From: Thiobacillaceae bacterium | Lineage (GTDB): Bacteria; Pseudomonadota; Gammaproteobacteria; Burkholderiales; Thiobacillaceae | Direction of reading: 5' to 3' | DNA: 5,126 nucleotides | Assembly: GCA_012274165.1 (NCBI GenBank) | Contig: JAAPAA010000150.1 | Coordinates: 1-5,126 of the forward strand | In this document: piece after piece, positions 1 to 4,593 of the stretch | How the letters are laid out: each line of letters opens with the position of its first letter | Numbering within the stretch: position 1 is the stretch's first letter | The notes under the pieces: generated by a model | Databases searched by the model: none | Told to the model about the DNA's origin: nothing | What the model saw: the letters and a program-made list of their open reading frames with translations, nothing else | Made by a program: the position numbers and the translations under genes

Positions 1-631
1 CGTAGGCCAGCGTGTTCGCTCTGAAAATGCGCGGCGACAGCGGCGGCAGTTCACCCGCCAGACTGGCAGAGGTGGCGTTGATGACGACATCGAACGGTGT
101 GTTCGCCTCTTCGAAGGTACATGCGCTGACGCCGCTCCCAAACAGTTTAGCCAGTTCCTGGGCGCGGCTGACCGTGCGGTTGGCGATCACCAGCGCGGCG
201 GGCTGCTGGTCGAGTAGCGGTGCGATCACGCCGCGCGCCGCGCCGCCCGCGCCAAGCAGCAGGATGCGTTTTCCGTTGAGCGCGCAGTGCAGGTTGCGGG
301 TCAGGTCGGCGACCAGTCCAGCGCCGTCGGTGTTGTCGCCGAGGATGTCGTCGGCATGGAAACTCAGTGTATTCACCGCGCCGGCGCGTTCGGCGCGCGG
401 ACTCAGACGCTGCGCCAGCTTGAATGCTTCTTCCTTGAATGGCACGGTGACATTCGCGCCGCGCCCGCCGGCCGCGATGAAGGCCGCCACGCTCGCGGCA
501 AAACCATCGAGCGGCGCCAGGATGGCTTCATACGTCATGTCCTGCCCGGTCTGGCGGGCAAATTCAGCGTGAATGAGGGGGGATTTGGAATGGGCAATCG
601 GGTGCCCGAACACAGCATAGCGGTCAGTCAT
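1..631 (-). CDS. aroE: Shikimate dehydrogenase (NADP+), 3' end cut by window edge
   Basis: Cytosolic enzyme of the shikimate pathway, reducing 3-dehydroshikimate to shikimate with NADPH on the way to aromatic amino acids. The minus-strand frame from ATG at 631 is open to the window edge and gives 210 residues; E. coli AroE has 272, so roughly the last 60 are outside. Seen directly: N-terminal YAVFGHPIAHSKSP with the substrate-binding SKSP serines (residues 15-18), NVTVPFK with the catalytic lysine at 66, AGAVNT with Asn87, GDNTDG with the catalytic aspartate at 102, the Rossmann glycine loop GAGGAARG (127-134), and NRT (151-153), which in the family contacts the NADP phosphate. All key residues are present, so it looks functional. 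It lies 38 nt after the rhodanese gene on the same strand and may be co-transcribed with it, but there is no clear Shine-Dalgarno and a possible promoter of its own sits just upstream. Confidence 0.96.
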   Translation of the reverse strand, partial: MTDRYAVFGHPIAHSKSPLIHAEFARQTGQDMTYEAILAPLDGFAASVAAFIAAGGRGANVTVPFKEEAFKLAQRLSPRAERAGAVNTLSFHADDILGDNTDGAGLVADLTRNLHCALNGKRILLLGAGGAARGVIAPLLDQQPAALVIANRTVSRAQELAKLFGSGVSACTFEEANTPFDVVINATSASLAGELPPLSPRIFRANTLAY

Positions 632-639
632 GGCGCGCT

Positions 640-666
640 ATTCTAACCGCGCCGCCCAAGTGTCAT
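640..666 (-). promoter_or_regulatory. Possible sigma70-type promoter of aroE, giving a near-leaderless mRNA
   Basis: On the minus strand, TAGAAT (640-645, 5/6 to the -10 consensus) follows ATGACA (661-666, 5/6 to the -35 consensus) with a short 15-nt spacer. Only 8 nt separate the -10 from the aroE ATG, so transcription would begin at or next to the start codon. No Shine-Dalgarno is visible before this ATG, which fits a leaderless message. The short spacer and the lack of experimental support keep this tentative. Confidence 0.35.
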
Positions 667-669
667 GTA

Positions 670-1125
670 TCAGCTTTGAACCCAGGGCAGACCGCGCTGC
701 TTCCAGCCGTTAATTGAATTACGGTGGCCATTTGTCTTGTCGAGATCGCCCTCGAAGCCTTCCAGCACGTTGTAACAATGGTTCAAGCCGGCTTCAGTAC
801 CCGCCATTGCGGCGCGATGTGAGCGATGACCGCTGCGGCAGATGAAAAACAGCAGCGACTCCGGGTCGACAGCCTGCATCAATTGGACGGAAAAATGCGG
901 ATTGATGACCCAGCCCGGCCAGGATTGCCACTCGACATGCACCGCACCGGGCAGGGTGCCGGTCAAGTCCAGCTCGGCGCGCGAGCGCACATCAATGAGT
1001 CGCGCGCCCGGCGCCAGGTGTAACAATTCGTGCGCTTCATGCGGCAGCAGTGCGCCAATATAGGGCCACGCCTGTGTCTGGCTGCGGGTGTGAGCAGCGT
1101 TGAGTAGTTCGGTGATACGTCCCAT
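670..1125 (-). CDS. Single-domain rhodanese-like protein
   Basis: Protein of 151 residues with one rhodanese domain, a fold that carries sulfane sulfur as a cysteine persulfide. Seen directly: LIDVRSRAELDLTGTLPGAVHVEW (about 43-66), the usual N-terminal rhodanese signature, and the active-site loop CRSGHRS with the presumed catalytic cysteine at 96, followed by the common C-terminal pattern NVLEGFEGDLD (119-129) and GWKQRGLPW (140-148). The catalytic Cys is present, so an active sulfurtransferase is likely, but the natural donor and acceptor cannot be read from sequence. There is no signal peptide or membrane segment, so it should be cytosolic. The start is supported by GGAG 7 nt before the ATG. 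It is transcribed divergently from glnA, with aroE downstream on the same strand. The 257-bp region shared with glnA contains NtrC-type sites, so nitrogen control is conceivable but unproven. Confidence 0.92.
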   Translation of the reverse strand: MGRITELLNAAHTRSQTQAWPYIGALLPHEAHELLHLAPGARLIDVRSRAELDLTGTLPGAVHVEWQSWPGWVINPHFSVQLMQAVDPESLLFFICRSGHRSHRAAMAGTEAGLNHCYNVLEGFEGDLDKTNGHRNSINGWKQRGLPWVQS

Positions 1126-1132
1126 GGTCTGA

Positions 1133-1136
1133 CTCC
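1133..1136 (-). promoter_or_regulatory. Shine-Dalgarno of the rhodanese gene
   Basis: GGAG on the minus strand, 7 nt upstream of the ATG at 1125. It fixes this start codon, and no better in-frame start lies nearby. Confidence 0.7.
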
Positions 1137-1151
1137 GCGGTTATTGTCTGC

Positions 1152-1180
1152 AGTATATGCATGCCAAAGCAATTTGTGAT
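1152..1180 (-). promoter_or_regulatory. Candidate sigma70-type promoter of the rhodanese gene
   Basis: On the minus strand, ATCACA (1175-1180, 4/6 to TTGACA) and TATACT (1152-1157, 5/6 to TATAAT) are separated by 17 nt. The predicted start near 1145 would leave a leader of about 20 nt that includes the GGAG ribosome site. The upstream NtrC-type dyad (1183-1197) would centre at about -45 from this start, next to the -35 box. The promoter is judged from sequence match only. Confidence 0.42.
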
Positions 1181-1182
1181 TG

Positions 1183-1197
1183 GCACCAAACTAGTGC
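1183..1197. promoter_or_regulatory. NtrC-type enhancer site 1 (GCAC-N7-GTGC)
   Basis: GCACCAAACTAGTGC is a perfect GCAC/GTGC inverted repeat with a 7-nt centre, the geometry of the enteric NtrC site (GCACCAnnnTGGTGC). Its centre, 1190, is about 139 bp upstream of the start site predicted from the glnA -24/-12 element, nearly the place of NtrC site 1 at E. coli glnAp2 (about -140). The regulator that would bind is encoded in the same window. The site also lies just upstream of the divergent rhodanese promoter candidate. Confidence 0.75.
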
Positions 1198-1212
1198 GAA
1201 ATTTCTCGTTTT

Positions 1213-1227
1213 GCTACAAAAAAGTGC
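1213..1227. promoter_or_regulatory. NtrC-type enhancer site 2, imperfect left half
   Basis: GCTACAAAAAAGTGC keeps the right half-site GTGC (1224-1227) and the 7-nt centre, but the left half reads GCTA instead of GCAC. Its centre, 1220, is 30 bp from site 1, about three helical turns, so both sites face the same side of the helix. That fits cooperative binding of two NtrC dimers. Relative to the predicted glnA start it centres at about -109; the E. coli counterpart is at about -108. Taken alone the match would be weak, and the spacing is what makes it convincing. Confidence 0.58.
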
Positions 1228-1302
1228 GCCTCTATCTGTGAGGGTGTGCTTGCTTCGGCAGGTTGCCCTTGTGGCACAATGTCAAATAGATGTTTAGATG
1301 TG

Positions 1303-1318
1303 TGGCACGGTTTCTGCT
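1303..1318 (+). promoter_or_regulatory. Sigma54 (RpoN) -24/-12 promoter of glnA
   Basis: TGGCACGGTTTCTGCT matches the sigma54 consensus TGGCACG-N4-TTGCW at 11 of 12 positions, with the diagnostic GG (1304-1305) and GC (1316-1317) exactly 10 nt apart. Transcription should start near 1329, giving a glnA leader of about 54 nt. Sigma54 promoters need an activator of the NtrC class, and two NtrC-type dyads sit upstream at the usual enhancer distance. I found no convincing sigma70 promoter for glnA in the same region, although a weak one cannot be excluded. Confidence 0.85.
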
Positions 1319-1369
1319 CCTTGATCAGCCCGTACCTTATCAATATGTCGTTTACCCTAATTTAAGCTT

Positions 1370-1375
1370 GAGGAG
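1370..1375 (+). promoter_or_regulatory. Shine-Dalgarno that fixes the glnA start
   Basis: GAGGAG ends 7 nt before the ATG at 1383. This decides between that start and the in-frame upstream ATG at 1290, which lies upstream of the sigma54 promoter and so could not be on its transcript. Confidence 0.9.
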
Positions 1376-1382
1376 ATTCAGC

Positions 1383-2792
1383 ATGGCCGTGGCCAAAGTG
1401 ATGAAAATGATTAAGGACAACGAAGTTAAATTCGTTGACCTGCGCTTTACCGATACCCGTGGCAAGGAACAGCACGTGTCGATTCCCGCCCGTCTGGTGG
1501 ATGCCGAATGGTTCGAGGCCGGCCACCCGTTCGATGGCTCGTCGATCGCCGGCTGGAAAGGCATTCAAGCGTCTGACATGCTGCTCTCCGCTGATCCGAA
1601 TTCGGCCTGGATCGACCCCTTTTTCGACGAATCCACCCTGATCCTGACCTGCGACGTGATCGAGCCGTCCGACGGCAAAGGCTACGAGCGCGACCCGCGT
1701 TCGGTCGCCAAGCGCGCCGAGGCTTACCTCAAGTCGACTGGCCTGGCTGACACTGCTTACTTCGGCCCCGAGCCCGAGTTCTTCATTTTTGACTCCATCA
1801 CCTGGCACGACGACATGTCGGGCTGCGGCGTGAAAATCAACTCCGAAGAAGCGGCTTGGTCGTCCGCCGAAAAATTCGAAAACGGCAACACCGGCCACCG
1901 CCCCGGCATCAAGGGCGGTTATTTCCCGGTACCTCCGGTTGATTCGCTGCAGGACATCCGCGCCGCCATGGTGCTGGCGCTGGAAGAAGCCGGCATCCCG
2001 GTTGAAGTGTTCCACCACGAAGTCGCGACCGCTGGCCAGTGCGAAATCGGCACCCAGTTCAGCACGCTGACCAAGCGCGCCGACTGGACGCAGATGCTGA
2101 AGTACATCGTGCACAACGTCTCGCACGCCTACGGCAAAACTGCGACCTTCATGCCCAAGCCCATCGTCGGCGACAACGGCTCCGGCATGCACGTGCACAT
2201 GTCCTTGTGGAAAGACGGCAAGAACCTGTTCGCCGGCAACGGCTATGCCGGTCTGTCCGAAATGTGCCTGTACTACATTGGCGGTGTGATCAAGCACGCC
2301 AAGGCGCTGAATGCGATCACCAACCCGTCGACCAATTCGTACAAGCGTCTGGTGCCCGGCTTCGAAGCACCGGTGATGCTGGCCTACTCGGCACGCAACC
2401 GTTCGGCCTCGATCCGCATCCCGATCGCTGCCAGCGAAAAGGCCCGCCGCATCGAAACCCGCTTCCCCGATCCGATGGCCAACCCCTATCTGTGCTTTGC
2501 CGCACTGATGATGGCGGGTCTGGACGGCATCCAGAACAAGATCCACCCCGGCGATCCGTCGGACAAGGATCTGTACGACCTGCCGCCGGAAGAAGACGCG
2601 AAGATCCCGAAGGTGTGTCACAGCCTGGAAATGGCGCTGGACGAGCTCGACAAGGATCGCGAGTTCCTGACCCGTGGCGGCGTATTCACCAACGACATGA
2701 TTGACGCTTACATCGAACTCAAGATGCAGGAAGTCACCAAGTACCGCATGACGACCCACCCGGTCGAATTTGCGATGTACTACTCGCTGTAA
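1383..2792 (+). CDS. glnA: Glutamine synthetase, type I (GSI-beta)
   Basis: Makes glutamine from glutamate, ammonia and ATP in the cytosol as a dodecamer; it is the main entry of ammonia when nitrogen is scarce. The product is 469 residues, the same length as E. coli GlnA, and begins MAVAKVMKMIKDNEVKFVDLRF. Seen directly: the beta-grasp signature FDGSS at 50-54 with the active-site Asp51, the ATP-binding KPIVGDNGSGMHVHMS starting at Lys259, the AYSARNRSASIRIP active-site arginine segment, and Tyr398 in KDLYDLPPEE. That tyrosine corresponds to E. coli Tyr397 (numbered without Met), the residue adenylylated by GlnE, so post-translational control of the beta subtype is expected. The start at 1383 has a strong Shine-Dalgarno. 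Upstream are a sigma54 promoter and NtrC sites; a strong terminator 18 nt after the stop makes the gene largely monocistronic. Confidence 0.99.
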   Translation: MAVAKVMKMIKDNEVKFVDLRFTDTRGKEQHVSIPARLVDAEWFEAGHPFDGSSIAGWKGIQASDMLLSADPNSAWIDPFFDESTLILTCDVIEPSDGKGYERDPRSVAKRAEAYLKSTGLADTAYFGPEPEFFIFDSITWHDDMSGCGVKINSEEAAWSSAEKFENGNTGHRPGIKGGYFPVPPVDSLQDIRAAMVLALEEAGIPVEVFHHEVATAGQCEIGTQFSTLTKRADWTQMLKYIVHNVSHAYGKTATFMPKPIVGDNGSGMHVHMSLWKDGKNLFAGNGYAGLSEMCLYYIGGVIKHAKALNAITNPSTNSYKRLVPGFEAPVMLAYSARNRSASIRIPIAASEKARRIETRFPDPMANPYLCFAALMMAGLDGIQNKIHPGDPSDKDLYDLPPEEDAKIPKVCHSLEMALDELDKDREFLTRGGVFTNDMIDAYIELKMQEVTKYRMTTHPVEFAMYYSL

Positions 2793-2810
2793 GCGCAACG
2801 CGCGAACAGG

Positions 2811-2837
2811 AAAAGGGCGGCTTCGGCCGCCCTTTTT
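2811..2837 (+). terminator. Rho-independent terminator of glnA
   Basis: A perfect 11-bp stem (2811-2821 paired with 2826-2836) is closed by the very stable C(UUCG)G tetraloop, and its 3' arm runs into five T residues. The stem is GC-rich in the middle (GGGCGGC/GCCGCCC). It lies 18 nt after the glnA stop codon and should end most glnA transcripts before the DUF4124 gene and ntrBC. The flanking A and T tracts also give it partial terminator character on the opposite strand, but no minus-strand gene ends here. Confidence 0.93.
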
Positions 2838-2891
2838 ATGCGTTGTCCAGCAAGGAGGGACGCTTGCAGGTCACTTCAGAATGGGCGTATT

Positions 2892-2921
2892 TTGGCCGTT
2901 ACCAAGCGGGTACGCTACACT
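2892..2921 (+). promoter_or_regulatory. Candidate sigma70-type promoter of the DUF4124 gene
   Basis: TTGGCC (2892-2897, 4/6 to the -35 consensus) and TACACT (2916-2921, 4/6 to the -10 consensus) are 18 nt apart. A promoter is expected here because of the strong terminator just upstream. The -10 ends only 7 nt before the ATG at 2929, so the message would start at or next to the start codon, and no Shine-Dalgarno is visible. Confidence 0.42.
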
Positions 2922-2928
2922 CGACGCT

Positions 2929-3402
2929 ATGAAAAATCTCCACTTTTCTTTCCTGTTGTGCCTGATTCTGGCCACGTCCGCGCAGGCGGAAATCTATAAA
3001 TACGTCGATGAAGGTGGCAATGTCACGTTCACCGATGTGTACAAAAAAGGTGCAAAACGGATTGATATTCCGAGCGGTCCTGAGTCGCTGCCGTCCCGCG
3101 GGAAATCGTCGGGCTATCGTGCATCCGCTAATCCCAGTCCGGCGGATTTCCCGCGTATAGACGCAGGCACGCAGAAGCGTCGTGACGATATTCGTCGCCA
3201 GGTGTTGCAGGATGAAATCAGCGGCGAGCGCAAGAATGCCGCTGAAGCGCGCCGCCAGTTGACGCTGGGGGAGCGGCTTTCACCGGGCGAGCGCACCACC
3301 GATACGACCTATCTAAATCGGGTTAAAGCGCTGCGCGATAGCGTGCAGCAGCATGATCAGAACGTGGTTTCCATCCAGCGTGAACTGGCGAACCTGAAGT
3401 AA
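2929..3402 (+). CDS. Exported DUF4124-domain protein of unknown function
   Basis: Protein of 157 residues. Residues 1-20 form a Sec signal peptide: Lys2, a hydrophobic core (about 6-16) and a TSAQA cleavage site before Glu21, so the mature protein should be periplasmic. The mature start, EIYKYVDEGGNVTFTDVYKKGAKRIDI (21-47), is the short DUF4124 pattern (YKxVDxxGxVxFTD), a domain common at the N terminus of small proteobacterial exported proteins and without a known function. Next comes a Ser/Pro-rich linker (about 48-75), then a charged, Arg/Glu/Gln-rich region (about 82-157) predicted to be helical and perhaps coiled coil. The start at 2929 is chosen because the in-frame ATG at 2770 lies inside glnA and before the terminator, and only 2929 places the signal peptide at the N terminus. 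It sits between glnA and ntrBC in the same direction; whether it has a nitrogen role is unknown. Confidence 0.88.
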   Translation: MKNLHFSFLLCLILATSAQAEIYKYVDEGGNVTFTDVYKKGAKRIDIPSGPESLPSRGKSSGYRASANPSPADFPRIDAGTQKRRDDIRRQVLQDEISGERKNAAEARRQLTLGERLSPGERTTDTTYLNRVKALRDSVQQHDQNVVSIQRELANLK

Positions 3403-3430
3403 CGCCCACCACGTTTCCCGTTTTCACGCG

Positions 3431-3460
3431 TCAGGGTTGACGTCCCTGCAGATGTCCTGA
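3431..3460 (+). repeat. Small overlapping inverted repeats between the DUF4124 gene and ntrB
   Basis: CAGGG (3432-3436) can pair with CCCTG (3443-3447) across a 7-nt loop, and TCAGG (3431-3435) can alternatively pair with CCTGA (3456-3460). The two hairpins exclude each other. Neither is followed by a T tract, so this is not a standard terminator. Apart from this and the sigma54-like element further on, I see nothing in the 130-bp gap. Stems this short can occur by chance. Confidence 0.25.
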
Positions 3461-3504
3461 GCCCAAGGGAAGATCATGGCAGTCAATCTGGCGGGTTAGT
3501 ACGC

Positions 3505-3520
3505 TGGCACAATCAGTGCT
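3505..3520 (+). promoter_or_regulatory. Sigma54-like -24/-12 element in front of ntrB
   Basis: TGGCACAATCAGTGCT matches TGGCACG-N4-TTGCW at 10 of 12 positions, with GG (3506-3507) and GC (3518-3519) at the exact 10-nt spacing. The predicted start near 3531 is only 2 nt before the ntrB ATG at 3533, leaving no room for a ribosome site unless translation begins at the second in-frame ATG (3542). No GCAC-N7-GTGC enhancer is evident within about 150 bp upstream. It could be a real autoregulatory promoter, a site that binds but does not productively initiate, or chance. Confidence 0.5.
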
Positions 3521-3532
3521 TTCATTGAGTGC

Positions 3533-4588
3533 ATGAGCACGATGCCTTTCTCCCCCCACGAATTCTCAGGACTCGATTGCCTATCGACTGGCGTGATGGT
3601 GCTGGACGCATCCGATCGCATTCAGTATGTCAATCCGGCAACCGAAACCTTGCTTGGAATATCAGGCGTGTTGCTGGTTGGGAGTGAGGCCGGACAGATG
3701 TTTGATCGCAGCCTCGAATTGTTGGCGGCGATTCAGACCGCGCGCACGCAGCAGGAAACGGTGATCGAATATGAGATCGACGTGGCGGCAAACGGACACC
3801 CGCCGATCCGGCTGGGCTGCAGCATTTCGCCGCTGGAAAAGCCGCAGAACGCCATGTTGATCGAGATGCGTGCGGTCGACCCGCATTTGCGCATTGCACG
3901 GCTTGAGCAGGCGCGTTTGCAGCAGGAAGCCAACCGCGAATTGCTGCGCAACCTGGCGCACGAGATCAAGAATCCACTGGGCGGCATACGCGGTGCGGCG
4001 CAATTGCTGGAACATGAGTTGCCGCGTGAATCGCTGCGCGAATACACCCAGGTCATCATCAAGGAATCGGATCGTTTGCAATCGTTGCTGGAACGCTTGC
4101 TGACGCCGCATCGGACGCCTCGTTTTGGTGCAGTGAATATCCACGAAGTGCTCGAACGGGTGCGTAGCCTGGTCCTGGCCGAAACCCCGAGCGTGACCCT
4201 GCGGCGCGATTACGACATCAGCCTGCCCGAGATCAGCGCGGATGTTGAGCAGCTCATTCAGGCCACGCTCAACATTGCGCGCAATGCGATCCAGGCCATG
4301 CACGGCCTGGGAACCGTCATTTTCAAAACCCGGGTGGCGTGGCAGAGCACGCTGGAGAGCCGGCGCAATCAGCTGGGCATGCGGATCGATATCATCGACG
4401 ATGGCCCCGGCATCCCCGACGAAATCCGCGGGCAGATCTTTTATCCGCTGGTATCGGGACGCGAAGGCGGCAGTGGTTTAGGGTTGGCGGTGGCGCAGAC
4501 GCTGATCGCGCAAAACCACGGCACCATTGACTGTGAGAGCCGGCCGGGTTGTACCGTTTTTTCGATTTTTCTTCCATTACCCAATTGA
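3533..4588 (+). CDS. ntrB: Nitrogen regulation sensor histidine kinase/phosphatase NtrB
   Basis: Cytosolic kinase/phosphatase that sets the phosphorylation of NtrC in response to nitrogen through PII proteins. The product is 351 residues (E. coli NtrB, also called GlnL, is about 349) and has no membrane segment. Domains in order: PAS (about 13-125, beginning GLDCLSTGVMVLDASDRIQYVNPA), HisKA with RNLAHEIKNPLGGIRGAAQLL and the phospho-accepting His143, then the HATPase with N box NIARNAIQAM (Asn251), G1 box DDGPGIP (Asp289), F box IFYPLVSGRE (about 302-311) and G2 box GGSGLGL (312-318). All motifs are intact, and GGIRGAAQLL and YPLVSGREGGSGLGL are characteristic of NtrB. The start is uncertain: ATG 3533 (used here) or ATG 3542, with only weak ribosome sites; a later Met at residue 22 would cut into the PAS domain. 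ntrC follows after 5 nt. Confidence 0.97.
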   Translation: MSTMPFSPHEFSGLDCLSTGVMVLDASDRIQYVNPATETLLGISGVLLVGSEAGQMFDRSLELLAAIQTARTQQETVIEYEIDVAANGHPPIRLGCSISPLEKPQNAMLIEMRAVDPHLRIARLEQARLQQEANRELLRNLAHEIKNPLGGIRGAAQLLEHELPRESLREYTQVIIKESDRLQSLLERLLTPHRTPRFGAVNIHEVLERVRSLVLAETPSVTLRRDYDISLPEISADVEQLIQATLNIARNAIQAMHGLGTVIFKTRVAWQSTLESRRNQLGMRIDIIDDGPGIPDEIRGQIFYPLVSGREGGSGLGLAVAQTLIAQNHGTIDCESRPGCTVFSIFLPLPN

Positions 4589-4593
4589 GTCCC

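Noticed and set aside
12..572. Plus-strand open frame of 186 codons at the left end
   Set aside because: It is antisense to aroE, whose minus-strand translation contains all shikimate dehydrogenase motifs; the plus-strand translation is Ala/Ser/Arg-rich and unrecognisable.
1181..1198. TGGCACC...GTGCG as a sigma54 promoter
   Set aside because: The next GC is 12 nt after the GG instead of 10, and the sequence is better explained as an NtrC dyad with N7 spacing.
1272..1287. First TGGCAC as a second sigma54 promoter for glnA
   Set aside because: The bases at the -12 position are AA, not GC, so the essential GG-N10-GC pattern fails.
1290..1382. In-frame upstream ATG that would extend GlnA by 31 residues
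   Set aside because: The extension covers the sigma54 promoter and predicted start site, has no family similarity, and the ATG at 1383 has a strong Shine-Dalgarno and gives the exact usual length of 469 residues.
2039..2704. Plus-strand open frame of 221 codons inside glnA in another frame
   Set aside because: Arg/Gln-rich shadow translation fully inside glnA, with no domain similarity.
1362..2798. Minus-strand open frame of 478 codons antisense to glnA
   Set aside because: It mirrors the GC-rich codon pattern of glnA, has a low-complexity His/Val/Arg-rich translation with no recognisable domain and no promoter or ribosome site. It is a shadow of a highly conserved gene.
2770..2928. Longer start for the DUF4124 gene beginning inside glnA
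   Set aside because: It would cross the glnA stop and the terminator hairpin and bury the signal peptide in the middle of the protein.
3437..3442. TTGACG as the -35 box of a sigma70 promoter for ntrB
   Set aside because: No acceptable -10 box lies 15-19 nt downstream; the sequence there is GC-rich.
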